DNA of 64,000 bases from Cololabis saira. Taxonomy: Eukaryota > Chordata > Actinopteri > Beloniformes > Belonidae. Below are positions 26,763-39,596 of this stretch, one piece after another. The position numbers were made by a program, and so were the translations under genes. The notes beneath the pieces are model-generated. The model was given only the letters and a program-made list of their open reading frames with translations. It had not been told where the DNA came from and made no database searches. The number at the start of each line of letters is the position of its first letter. The first letter of the stretch is position 1. Location: NCBI RefSeq assembly GCF_033807715.1, contig NC_084591.1, forward strand, positions 31,088,590-31,152,589, written 5' to 3'.

Positions 26763-27474
26763 CAGAGGTGTCAAAAGTATTCACATTCATTACTCAGGTA
26801 GAAGTATAGATACTAGAGTTTAAAAATACTCCTGTAGAAGTTGAAGTATCATCTCAAGTTTTTTACTCGAGTAAAGGTATAAAAGTACTGGTTTCAAAAC
26901 TACTTAAAGTATAAAAGTAAAATTAATGTAAGGGGGAAAAAGGCCATTAAGGACAAAAGCCATTGAAAATGAATGCATCTTAGTATAATGCAAATATATT
27001 AAAGAACCATATATGTGTACTATTGAGCATTAACATGTGTTTCAGAGAGCAGGAGATATGATGACTAGTTGCCTATAAGTATTGTAATGGTGCAAAAAGT
27101 CAAACTTCAGAGGCATGTTATCATTTATCCTAACCTTTATTGGAATGTACATCCAAGTTTAGTTGCAGGAATCTGAGGGAACGGATGTAAGAACAAAACT
27201 GGACAAGAACATCTGAAACAACCACAACCAAATTCACTCTATCCGGATGGAGCAATTTAACTGGATAGTTTTTTTTTAAAGGCCTAAATGAAATAGAGTA
27301 ACAAGGCTGTTTTTAAAATGTAAGGAGTAAAAAGTACAGATAATTGCGTGAAAATGTAAGGAGTAAAAGTAAAAAGTGGTCTGAAAAATAATTACTCCAG
27401 TGAAGTATAGATAACCAAAATTTCTACTTAAGTAAGGTAACAAAGTATTTGTACTTCGTTACTTGACACCTCTG
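26763..27474. mobile_element. hAT-type MITE inserted at the edge of TTAA MITE copy B
   Basis: Inverse ends CAGAGGTGTCAA and TTGACACCTCTG. Flanking 8-mers are CCCTTTAG (26755-26762) and CCCTTTAA (27475-27482), 7 of 8 identical. The interior is built of 'gtaaaagta'-like repeats and does not code. Confidence 0.85.
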
Positions 27475-27482
27475 CCCTTTAA

Positions 27483-28988
27483 GTTATTTTCTAAAACAAT
27501 CCACCCCTGACACTGCCACCTGCCTCCTTTGCTCCATCTCATGTTCCCAGTATCGTCATGGTGTGATGATTTGCTCCCTAAATTCTCCTGAATTTTTGAG
27601 ACAGCTCTTCTTTCTGTTGACTCAGAAGTCTGGAGTCATCTGTTTATTCAGTCAACAGTTTGAACATGTCAGCAACACAGAGATGTGAATAATAACCTGC
27701 TCAGCGTCTTCCACGCCATCTGCATCTGAAGCTGAAAAAAGGAGAAACGAGAAAAGCAGCACTTGACACACATGTGACCTCACCCATCTCAGGAGTGTTG
27801 GCACATTTACAACTATGACACTCTCCCATGAACGATGTCGGCTTACGGCTGAGTGACTGCATATACAACCAGTCAAGTCGGTTCTACTTGTCTTTGATCA
27901 GCTTTATTGTTCTTGTTTTGCAGCATTTTTACTTAAGGACTGTGTCGGCTCACAGCCTCACTATCTTGGTTTGCATTCAAGTGAAAGGCCAACAAAACTG
28001 ACTGTGACAGAAGAAGACGTCCTTCAGATGTTGCTGCGAAGCACACTTGGTGATAGCTGCTTTAAAAGCAACACAGTGCCAAAGTTTTTTGAAAAACAGC
28101 AACAAAAAAAAGAGCCAGAAACACAATTTTTCAAAAGTATGTTCTTTTTTAAAGCTATACACATCCACATGTAAAATGTATCCATCTGGCCCCAAAATAC
28201 CCCCAGAAAACCACAATATACTTTAAAAAATGTTCTTATTTTCTTACTTTAATATAATACATGCTGCAAAACCATATGCTATTTTCTCATGATGATGTTT
28301 TCAGTAGATGAAAGAGTTAAGAGACAAATAAACTAGGAGCTTGGAGGAAATGTTTTGTTGGATTCTTTCAGTAGAAATAATTTGCAGCATGCTGTGGAGA
28401 GAAAACTGTTGCTGCTTTGCTGTTATCATCTTTAAATGGTGCCCGGGTTTGAAAAGTTTTGAGTTTTCCAATGATGTGTAGGTAGAGATGATGCCAAACC
28501 AAACACAGCCGCATAACCAGCACAGGTGAGTGTTGAGGAGTAACATACTTGTGGGAAATAAGGTCCACAATTGGGAGAAGCCAGCTTATTGTCCTTGTTA
28601 ACCCACTTCCAGTGAAATCTTTCTTCATAACAGTTTTGTTGTTCTATAAAGGTAGTTGCAGTTATTCTGTCATTAAGGCAGAGATCCAAACTCTACCCTA
28701 ATGCCCAACCCTCACAACTTTTCAAAAGCTCTGTTTCTCTTCTCGGTCACAGCAACTGAATCCATGTCTTTCTCTTCACACAAGGAAGCAGGAGGTCAGA
28801 AGGTTTGACGGGTATCTGCTTAATGACGCAGATGCTGTGGCCCACCCTGACACACGGATCAGTTTCCACAGCAGGATGTAGCTCTCCACCACACTTCATC
28901 AAGCAAAAAGTATTAATAGACACACTGTGTTTCTGCAGTTTCCCATTCCTGTAGCTGGTGATTTCAGGATTCAGGATCAAGCAGCCGG
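27483..28988 (-). other. Downstream flank / probable 3' UTR of the fam3 gene
   Basis: No coding region is supported. The first clear minus-strand AATAAA after the fam3 stop is at 27903-27908, so much of this stretch may be 3' UTR. Short frames at 28368-28689 and 28747-28992 have no recognisable family features. Confidence 0.4.
27903..27908 (-). terminator. Candidate fam3 polyadenylation signal
   Basis: AATAAA on the minus strand, about 1.1 kb past the stop codon. An ATTAAA near 28247 is a nearer alternative. Confidence 0.35.
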
Positions 28989-31900
28989 TCACGCCAGGAA
29001 CCTAGGAAGGCAGCCTTCCAGGTGAACCAGCTCGGGCCAGCTGTCATATTTATTAGTTGCTTTTTCATTCTTAAGGTACTGGAACAGAAATAGGAAAAAA
29101 AAGAAAAAAAACTCAGTTTCACAGAGGGTTAGGAGACCTAATGTGTTGCCAATCTTAGTGGGAACGTAGTGAAATTAGAGTTGGATTAACCTGTTGTTGA
29201 CATCCACCACAAGATTGGCTTAGTCCTGATAATAAACTGGTTTTATAAAACATTTTTGGAACAAAACAAGAAAATAAACAGAAATAAATAACAGTTCCAA
29301 ACAGTTAGAGCTAAGGAGTCTAGTTATTTCTAAGATATTTATAAGAAATCTGAGACTGAAACCAAAAGTAGTCATCCTTGGAAATGGCCCATGAGAGCTA
29401 ATGGGTTGTTAAAACCACTGGCTGTTACAGTGTATAAAAAATAAAATAAAACCTGGACAGAACCTGTTTGTAACACCTGGACCAATGGCACTGAGGAGTT
29501 TCCTTTCTTTAAAAGGGGGAACCACCACATCCGTCTGCCCCACCCCCAACCCCCATGTCCACACAGTTAGCAATTCAGTTGAGTAATACAAAATATTGAG
29601 TTATTTTACAAATTATGTTGCCCAAAGTGCCCTGGTTGGAGCGTCTTCATCGTGGGAATTAATGTGCTTTTTTATCTATTAGACTTAGCTGATCATATTT
29701 AAGGTTACGGTATGTTATATCTGTAGTTGGAGAGCACTCATTAACCCTCATACATATTCCTGGACGTTTTGGAGTAGAAGGTAAGCCTCCTGAAGATCTG
29801 GACTATTCTCAAACTGCAGCGGCCCACCACAAACTCCAATAATATATTTACCTTTTCCAAGGTGCTCTTTCCTGTTGTCCCTTTTCCACCAACAAATGCC
29901 CAGCTATCTCGGAATCCCAACGTTTGGACCATTGAGCTTCCCAGTTCAGCAATCAGCTTCCTGGCTTCTTCATTTAGTCTGTTAAAACACATCAACATTT
30001 ACAGTATGTCCAAATAAACACAATGAAGACTTCGTCACTGCTTCATCTCAGCTGAGGTTTCTATAACAGCTGCCATTACGCTGTATGTCTTTTAAGGGTG
30101 TGGGGATGGGGTGTTAGAAGGTATGTAGAAGGTCCTTAGTGATGGCAGGTTTCTGCTTGTGGGTCAACCTGTGTTGTTCTGTAACATGTGGAGAGCTGAC
30201 TTGGGGTGCTCTGAAGTTAATGACAAGGAAGGTGGCATTATTTAACTAACACAGTTGTGCTGCATTTGTTTCTCATTTCCTGTTTTCAATGCAAAAATCA
30301 ATATTCCATAGATAATAACTGGATTAGATAAATTTTGGGTTTTTGGGGCACGGTGGCGCAGCTGCCTCACAGCTAGAAGATCCTGGGTTTCATTCCTGCC
30401 GGGGACGCTGTGGGTGCTGAGGGCGTGTTTACTACCCCCATGACTTCAGCACACATGACCTTCATTAGATAAGTCCAAGGGTGTTTTTGGACTTATCTAC
30501 ATTGTTACTATAACAAAATATTGTCTTAGATGTGACCAGAGATTCAAAAAAATTAAATGTATGAAAAAATATTCCTCTGTAAAAAGTATTGTGTTTTCAG
30601 GGCGCTGTGAACCTTGATTAGAATTAATCTTTCATGGCCTCAGACAAACTACAAGAATCATTTATATGACTTGAACCATCAACATAGTGATTTATCAGAT
30701 TAAATTCTAGTGAAATGGCATCAAACTCAAGGTTACTGTTCTACTGCAGCTCAGAACTGTACCAGTCTGTAATGATAACTTTGAGTATTATGCATGGCCA
30801 TAAGTCAAAACAAAACAGATTTTTGGATGCTCTTTGCTTCATCAGGGGGGAGTTATTTTCCAAAAGAAAAAGAAAAAAAAGTTAAAGATAAATAATATTC
30901 CTTCAGTAAATCTGTTTAGCCTTGATAATTACATAAGGAAACACCGATATTGTGAATGTGACAACGATCACAGTGTCCCTTTACAGTTTAGACGCGATTA
31001 TGATGCAGTTATTCAACATTAAATGAAGTGGCCAAACAAACAACCTGCTTCATTAAAGGATGAGCTCAGATAACTGCACTGTGGTTTTGAGGATTTAAAT
31101 AACTAAATTGGTCAAACTCAAATCCACAGCACACTCAGGCAATCTGACCACTGCAAACAGGAAACTACTTTATGGTTTTGTTTAAGTGATTCCTTCCTCT
31201 GAAACCTTTCTATTTCTACGTATTTAAAGGAAATGCAGTTAAAGAAGGGAACATTTACTTTGTTGCTGGTTCATCGAAGGATGCAAACAGAACAATAGAA
31301 CCTTCTTCGATGTTCTTCAGGAACTCGATCAAAGGCCCCACTTCTGCAAGACAAACATGTCACTCGCCATTCACGTTCACTCCAACACCCGCTGGCCTTT
31401 TGTCTTCACTTACCGCCACCATACATGTTAAAGTTGCCTATCTTCAGGACTTCCCCTGTTCTACCTGGCAGGGGAAAATAAAAAGCTGTGACGGACCTGC
31501 ACACTTCATTATCATCAGAATTGCATGAAATGCAGCAAAATAGTGTTAATTTAGTTTTCAACGTCAGTCTAAAAAAATATAACCAAATACATTCTTTTTT
31601 TTTTTATTAACATTTATAGAAAACTGTTTTTAGGATCATAACAGTGACTTCCCTGAATCCTGTTTGTTGTGTGTTGCTCATACTATTAATATGGTGAATG
31701 ATGTTGCACATTTATTTCATTCAGTTTTAAAAATAAAGATGTAGGGTGTTGGTTACATAAACTATTTTAAAGTGACTTTTTTTTAATTTGCCTATCCAAA
31801 AAGAGGAATTCATAACAAATCAAACAAAAAGTTAAACATTTAGCAAAGGTTTTGTCCAGAAATTCTGTTTTCTAATGAAAACTTCTCAACTGGAAGAAAA

Positions 31901-34900
31901 TGAGGACAACTAAGTGAACAGGCAAAACTGTCACATTTTTTAGGTATGATGTATTCTTATTTCTGATTCAAAGTGGTCTGATAAAATTAAACTGTGAAAT
32001 TAAATTTGCAAAAGCAAATACACAAAGAACTGCTACTTCCTAAACTTCCTGCAACACTGCTTTAGTGTGCGCTCACCATTTAATGTCACAATATTTATCC
32101 CTGGCCCGGCGTTGTTCAGTATCGTCCCAACAATCCTGAGGAAAGAAAAGCGCTTCATAAATCTCTACAAAATAGCAAAACATCAGCAGACACATAAAGC
32201 ATAAACACATAAAGCATGAACAACATACACAAAACAACTGCACAAGAATAAAAGATGCAAAATAACTGAGCAGAGAAATAAAGAAAAATATATAAAACAC
32301 AATAGGAAAGTAAACATGCAAACACACAATGAAGTAGCAAATCACAGCAAGCAAAGCACAAACTAATTTAAAAAAAAAGTTTTTAGCACAAAAAAATGCT
32401 CCTACAGGTTGTTGTGGATGCAGATTAGTGGACCCACGACGTTTGCGGCTCCAGTCTGGATGTAAAAACTGATCTGATCATCTGGACATTCTGTCTTTTG
32501 GTAACATGTTCCAGCTGCAGAGAAAGACAAGGATGAGTCCCCTGACCGCTGGAGCTCTCAGAGTCCTGATAAACGGCGGTGATGCCGGTGATCACTGACC
32601 CGGCTTCTTCTCAGGGGCTGGTTTGGAGTTCTCTCTGACCACCACGCTCTGACCTGTAACTGGACGCACACAGATCATTCATCCACGTTAACTTCCGTTA
32701 AGGCTGCTCTATTATCTAAGAATAAAAAAACATTATATTTCCTCTTTAATTTTCATGTTGTATTTGATCATATTTAATTGTGTTAACTGTAATTGACATT
32801 GACAGGTATTTTGATTCAATTTTGATTCTATAGGAAGATGACTTTTGCTAATTCTTGCGTTGTACATTTGTTGTACCATTATCAGGCAGATTTGTGTCAG
32901 ATTTACTGATTTACTCTGCATCAATATAACATCTGGCTGCAGCTGTGGCACATTGAAAATGTGTTGCTTCTTCTTGAAGATGAAAATGAGACCAGTTTCA
33001 ACAGAATGTAGAGAGTATTGTGGACATGCAGAACTGTCCTTACCCTTGAGGGGGTTGCTGTAGAGCTGCAACACAACCACTACAACAACGAGTGCTGGCA
33101 CGAGCAGCATCGCAGCCTTCAAAAGCCCTGCAGGAGGCAGAGGAACACGTGTTACAGTAAATATTTACAATATTAACTGTTACAAGAGACAATCAGAGGC
33201 ATTTTCCACAAGTAACATATATAGTATAGTCCAGGCTTTAGATACATAAGGTCTTATGTAGGATACCCATGAATAGTAGGTGCGCTCCTGTCACTGACAC
33301 GCCAAGTGCAAATAGTGGTTGAGTTGGGCAATAAATAATTATATCTTTACACGAAAAGCAGCAGGTGGAAAGCAAGCAAAAAGGTTTCTCAATGTCCATA
33401 ACAGCGTGTGTACTCTGTGCTCCTATTGTTACGACAAACACAGAACTGAAGTTACATCCAGGAACCACTTCCTTCTCAGGAAACACACCTAATTCTGATT
33501 AATAATTGTCTCAGCTTGTCTTAAAGGTCCGCACAAGTCTGTTAAGTCAAGTTAAGTTAAATAATTAATTTGTATCAGGGAGTTTGGAAGCAGACATCTA
33601 AAACATGCAGGACAGTGGGCCAGGGTCGGAGACCCCTGTGCAAAAGCATCTTAACTGGGCGGATCACACCGAATCTTGGAGACTGTGGTGGACTATAGTT
33701 TATAAAAAGCATGGCTTTCTAAGGGCATTACGGTAGATAATTATTAACTAACTGGACCGTGGATAACAGACCACACAGCTTTGATGATGACATCTGTTTT
33801 GCTTATGAGTTGTTGGTGTCATTTCAGAGCATCCACGTGACACATTACAATCAAGGAACCTTAAACTCTGCAAAGAAAAAAGTGAATGTACAGGTTTTTG
33901 GTCCAGGATCTGGGAGCTCTGCTCTGTAACCCTACATGAGTTCAGGTCAATAATTCAGATCAAACCTTCATGATGAGCCCTCTCTTTATTCATTTTATGA
34001 CGATTAAAAATTATATTCCACTGCTGGCTATATCACTGACATATACAGTATGTGCAGATTCTTAGTAATGGAGGAATCCCGGGATGAAATGACTCAGTGG
34101 TGAACATTTTTCAAATATTCACAAGACTTTCTTCCCTCACCTCAAAATATAACTATAACTATATTAGTTGAAAAAGAAATTAAATGGTAAATGCTAATGA
34201 TTTTCCATTACATTTATTTATCAACAAATATACTCTTTGTATTGAGTCTTCCTCTTGCTATACGTGTCAGAAGATTGTTGACAAGCTTGTACACCTTTAT
34301 TCTTTCTTGCAACCATCTTTTTTCCTTGTTTATGTCGGTGCGATTGTCAATTATCTCCCATAATTTAATATCATTGAATAATATATGTTCAATGGTTCAA
34401 TTAAAAGAAGAAACACAAACATATTTTAATAACAAAAACCTCAGTGGTGTCAACAGTAATCAGTAAGAAAGTGGATGCAGTTATAAAACACAATGGTAGT
34501 TTTAAGCTGTCAGACAGGAATGTTTAACTTACATACAATGAGCCTTGATTGTTCTGTCAAGCTAGTTTTTCCTGAAACAAACCAACACAAAATATAAATG
34601 ATGAAGTGTTCAGGACAAAAGGAAGAGGCTCCTTCTGAGCTTGTTTACTAATGACGCTGTGGATCAGAATTTGCTTAATTATACCACTGAACAAACCGCC
34701 AGAGAAAAAGCATGTTCAGTATGACTGTAAAACCCTACAGGACTGAAATACATGCGTATACAGTATACATATGTATTTCCCTGCCACCTGATGTCACAGT
34801 GGGTGGAGTCAGACCATATTTGACTCCACCACCAAATTTGATCAAATTTCTGTTAAACTGGATAAACTCAGCCCGTTTTGTGCCCATTTTCACTTGACAG

Positions 34901-35704
34901 ACAGGTAATAGGTGTGACTCAGAAAAACAAACGTCCAACCTGGCAGACTGGAATGTTGAAGAACAGAAAAAAGGTCGGAATTTAGAAACCAGTTATAGTA
35001 AGATAATAAGAAAACCCCAAGCAGCTGAAAAGCTGAGCAGCAGGAGTTCAAAAGTGATCAAACAAGGAACAAAGAAAACCGCGAGGCGAATAGGAATCAT
35101 GTTCCTTTGTGGAGTGTCAAATATTACATTAATAAAGCAGAGAATTCAAAGAAGAAAAGAAAGAGACGAAAAGTGAAAGATGTTATCACAACTGATCACA
35201 TTCACTCTCCCATCCACATATTCATTCACATCAATCACAGAAAAATGCATCTACAAGAAATCGTGGGATGGAATGATCTCCTTTCCTTTCATAAAAAATA
35301 GCTTCAGTGTTTCCCCGAGGAATCAGTAAAGAAAGCACTTCTAAATAATATCAATTCACCAGGACCTTCCTCAGGAGAGAAAGTGATGGATTTAAATAAA
35401 TAAAAAAAAAGAGCTTTGATGCATTTAATTTCATCCTGTTCATTAAAAAACTTGATTTAATGTTTGACTGGGACCTACAGGAGATTTACTTTTGCTTAAG
35501 CCATGACTTTTATTCAGCCTGTGGAGCAACACAGCAACAGAGAAAACAGATTCATATTTTCCAAATGATTAGAAGAAAACCAAAGGTCACTGCTGATACA
35601 AATTAAAACAATCTACCACCCAAACAGCAACAAACCTTCACACATGAGAAGCTGAAAAATGTCAGAATAAATGAGAGGAACTGACCAACTTTGATGGTGA
35701 GCAT
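28989..35704 (-). CDS. FAM3-family secreted protein (FAM3C-like), 10 exons
   Basis: Member of the FAM3/ILEI family of small secreted proteins with a GG domain. Exons in transcript order: 35686-35704, 34533-34571, 33044-33127, 32600-32653, 32406-32514, 32077-32135, 31414-31464, 31259-31343, 29852-29978, 28989-29078. They join in phase to 238 residues plus TGA; known FAM3 proteins have about 224-235. The start at 35704 was chosen because two tiny exons (19 and 39 nt) splice in phase onto a hydrophobic segment LLVPALVVVVVVL, a probable signal/membrane anchor around residues 25-37. An internal ATG at 33109-33111 is an alternative. Family marks: TGAANVVGP, GINIVTLNG, FDEPATK, LGFRDSWAFVGGKG and C-terminal WPELVHLEGC. 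The four cysteines expected of the family after the signal region are present (CYQKTEC, LIC, EGC). It lacks the usual KYKCG lead-in, so it is a divergent paralogue. Which FAM3 it is cannot be settled here. Confidence 0.92.
30345..30440 (+). repeat. Truncated teleost repeat fragment
   Basis: 'ggcacggtggcgcagctgcc' and 'agaagatcctgggtttcatt' match the start of the same widespread fish repeat seen at 4272. It is cut off after about 100 bases. In a fam3 intron. Confidence 0.55.
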
Positions 35705-36534
35705 GTCTCCTGCTGACGTCCACGCTGAGATGTTTCAGGAAGCATCCGGGAAACCGGCAAACTGGTAAATCCTGTTCGGCCTCCTGTCAGCCGGTAGCAG
35801 GGTGACAGCCAATCAGCAGCATCCAGGGTCAGAGTCTATCTGTGATAATGCTGCAGGCTCATTTACGGTTTACAGACTGAATTAAAATTAAAAAAAAAAA
35901 GTTAAATATTAACAAATCCTTTTCAACTTTTATAACAGGATCATTGCTCCTTTCAGTTGTGAGCAGTTTTAGATTTCTCAACTAAAACTGTGTTACATTT
36001 CCAGATGAGCCCAGGTCAAGTCAGAGGATGGATCTAACTGCTGAAAATCCACCAGGCGTACCAGTATGGGGTACCAGGCCTTTAGCTGCAGGTCATTAGA
36101 TCTCCAGCTGGAGGGGAAGCTGTGAAGCAGTGGTTCAGGGAAGAACACCAGCACCGTCTACGTCATGACTCAGGACGGATGCACATGAAAGCTGATACAT
36201 TTTGAGATGCTCTACAGTCACTAATAACGTGGCTTTGCACAATGTAGTGTATGCTGGTGAAAAGTGTTTGCTTCGCTGAAAATAAGACAGGCCTATTTCA
36301 ATAGTTGCTGAACACCAGCATGGCTGTTGTTTGTCAGCAGCTGATAAGGCAAAGCTAGGTGGGTGAAGGTTTCCATTGCTGTTATTCTTATACTGCATTT
36401 TTGCGGTGTTTAGATTATTTGGTCCTGTTGGCTTCGTTGGAGTCATTCAGAGGTTTGTAGCCCGATGTGAATCCGCTGGAGTAAACCATAGTCATGACTC
36501 ATGAGTAACTAATGGAGAACTTAAAGGGGACCTA
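35705..36534. other. Upstream flank of the fam3 gene
   Basis: About 50-100 bases next to 35704 are probably 5' UTR. A CCAAT motif is at about 35810. Otherwise no genes or recognised repeats are seen before the MITE at 36535. Confidence 0.35.
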
Positions 36535-37028
36535 TTATGAAAAACATGTTTTTTCTTTCTTTAACATATATAAAGTGGTCTCCCCTCAGCCTGCCAACTC
36601 GGAGAAGGAGGAAAGCAACCAAATTCTGCAGTGTCTGTACAGCCACCTGGATGAGCCATCCAGTGTGATGTGGCTCCTACGAGCCGTTCAGATTCTGCTC
36701 CTGTCGTTACGTAACCAAAAAGTCATTTACATAGGTTGGCCTCCGATGCGTGAAACCACGCCCACAACTAACTCCGCCAGCCGGAGCTTCCGCCATTTTT
36801 TCGTAGCGGTGTATCGCGTCATTCAGGCAGCCAATCAGCACAGAGCCTCATTATCATAGCCCCGCCCACTCAGAATCCTGCATAGATAATGAGGTTAGAG
36901 ACTGGGATGATAAAGACATGGCTCAGAGACTGAATTTCTAATTTATTTATCAAAAACAATCAAAAGTTTGTTTTTAAGACATTCAAGGCCTGTTTAAAAT
37001 AGGTATTAGATGCCATAATAGGTCCCCT
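36535..37028 (+). mobile_element. TTAA-flanked MITE, copy C
   Basis: Ends AGGGGACCTATTATG and CATAATAGGTCCCCT with perfect TTAA on both sides (36531-36534 and 37029-37032). 494 bases, no transposase, same orientation as copy B. Confidence 0.9.
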
Positions 37029-37032
37029 TTAA

Positions 37033-39334
37033 AGGTTAGAACAAATCACAGATGCACTGATTTAAAACACTGAAAAACAACCCCAGAACAACCTCTTCCA
37101 TGTTTCACAGTAACTACAGGGTCCTGTCCTTTAAATGCCTCATTTAAGTAATAATTGCTTGGGGGTCATGTTCTGGGTCTCTGGAAAGCCATTATAGAAA
37201 ACTGGTGTTGTAGTAGATGCTATATAAATAAAAAGGAATTGAATTTCTGCATCTGTAAACATAAAACTGATGTTTATTCTCTTGTCCATGTTCGGTGTGG
37301 TCCCCGCTTTTAAACCTTTATTCAGACAGACTGCAAGACTGAAGACACATAATTACAAGGCTCACTTTAGTTAACCATGTCGCTCCTCTAACCTGCTGGA
37401 TCCATCCTTCCATACAAAATGTTGATCAAAGCACATGAAAAGAAACAGGAACTTCACGGTGTTAGTTTACATGGGGTTGAATAAAACAGATGCTGTAATA
37501 TTTTATTTTTCCTTTCAGTTGGTGCAGCTTTTATTATTCATCAAACATACCACCACGTCTTTAATGAGATCTTCCCGTTTGTCCAGTGCTGATTCTGAAC
37601 AGACTGAAGGTCAGTGAGTTTCCGAGTTGCACCTTATCCTCTGAAACTCTGCAGGAACAAGCAGGTGTAGGTGACACAAGGATGCACGTCCATCTAACAG
37701 CTTGAGTTATGAACTGCATATCTGTGCACCTTCTTGTTACATCTGTTGTTAAATCCTGATAGGAAAAGAGTAAGGAGACCACCTGCTGCGATCATTCATC
37801 AATCTTTTTCAAAGACAATCTTCCAGTTATTTCACACAAACAGACGAATAAACAGAAAACCAGACGCTGTTTTTTTTAAATTTCTGTATTAAACAAACAG
37901 TTTTTAAAAACAACTGTCTCTCACCAACATAGATCACAGGTTCTTTTTAAGCACTTCAGTCAGGACTGAAAACTAAACGGAAGTACTTCTTTAAGCATCT
38001 GTTCATCTCAGGAGGCAATTCCCACTTGATTCACAGATGAACCTCTGACTTTACAGAAACCGTCAATACTTTAACCTGTTCTGAACGCGATTTCAACGCC
38101 TGACAATTTGTGCTGATAAAGTCCAGTTGGTCCTGATGACCAGCTCACATCATTTCAGCTGGTACTCCAAGCTGAACTGGGTTGATTTCATGGAAAACCA
38201 GCTGAAGTTGGTTTTCTGGGAAGCAGATGTTTTGCTCTGACATCAACATGTCAGGAACGTAACCAGTGCTGCAAAAATGTTTCTCTTTTTTGTACATAAA
38301 TACAAAGGGTCCAGATAAATTCGGGGGGGGAATTGCCAGTGTTTAGGAGTTATTAGTTTGAGTGGAAGCTTTTGTGAGGACAGTTGTCCAGATCCCACCT
38401 GTTTGTTCATCTTTCTACAGTGGTAGTTTACTGGGAGCACTGGTGAGCCCCTCTGGGATCAGAGCTGCACAATCTAATTCTGTCTATTTATTACTGCAAA
38501 CACGATAACAATGCATTTAACATTTATTCTCTCTCATTATTCTGGCATTTAGCAAATACAAATAATTTTGGTCATCATAACTGAACTAAAACAGGAAAGG
38601 TTTGGTCTAATTTAATGTCGGGCAGTGATTTAAAAAAAAACATTGTTTGTAAACCTTGTAGTTTCAACTGTATGATTAATTCAGACATTTGGATTTTAAT
38701 TTGCATCTGAGTGGATAAAGATGCCTTTATGTTTTAGTACAGTTTTACTGCAACTGCTGCTTCCTTTAACACTTTTAACAGAATAAAGAGGAGAACAAAT
38801 GATGCATCACATGACATCTGCATTTGAAGTTTTGAAGTAGAGATGAAACTGATCATTGAACGAGGAATAATGAGGAGACAACCCCAGTATCAAAATAAAA
38901 CAATGTTTTCTGCATTCTCAGTTAATGAATTCCCTTTTATTAACCATTTGTAATCCTCAATGCTAAGCCATGTGTATCCGGCTTGTTCAGAAACAGTATT
39001 CAGTGTAGGAAATCCACCTGCTCTGTGTGCAACACACAGTTTCTGTACTTAGGAATGTAAAACAAGTAAAAAGATAACGTTGGTGGTGGTATGAACAGCT
39101 CTAATTAAATTTAAGAATAGATCTGCAGCGGTTTGCCTCAAAAAGTCTTAATGTTTCCTTAATTTAACCTTGATGACTGATGTTTTGACCCTCTTGACTT
39201 ACTGCTAAGATATCCAACATCCCTCCCACGGGAGGACCAGCTTCGCACCTCAGTCAGCCCGTCACCCAGTGAAACCACCGGGGTTCCACAGAGGTGCAGT
39301 GGTTTTTTTTCCTTTCTTTAAGATGTGTCTACAG
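37033..39334. other. Spacer without recognisable gene
   Basis: No coding exon, RNA gene or clear transposon was identified. Part may be 3' UTR of the Myb/SANT-like gene. The first minus-strand AATAAA found past that stop is at 38936-38941. Confidence 0.4.
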
Positions 39335-39558
39335 CAGTGGTCCTCACTCCTGGTCCTCGAGAGCCGCTGTCCTGCACGTTTTTGATGTTTCTCTGCACCA
39401 ACACACCTCATTCTAATTAGTGGTCATCACCAATCTTTCCTCCGGGTCTGCACAGTTCTGTTGGTGACACAGTCATCTGTATCAGGGTTTACCGGAGCAG
39501 GGAAACATCTAAGATAAGCAGCACAGCGGCTCTCGAGGACCTGGAGTGAGGACCACTG
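39335..39558. mobile_element. hAT MITE with perfect 8-bp target duplication, 38 bp past a stop codon
   Basis: Ends CAGTGGTCCTCACTCCTGGT and inverse, 224 bases, flanked by identical GTCTACAG (39327-39334 and 39559-39566). It lies in the predicted 3' UTR of the Myb/SANT-like gene. A decayed relative is at about 55748-55965. Confidence 0.9.
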
Positions 39559-39596
39559 GTCTACAGGGACGGTCCACGTCCCCACGGCATGCCGGC

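Noticed and set aside
28747..28992. 81-codon minus-strand frame MTGCLILNPE just after the fam3 stop
   Set aside because: The FAM3 reading frame ends in TGA at 28989-28991 after EGCLPRFLA, matching the family C-terminus. The other frame overlaps the stop out of phase and has no family features.
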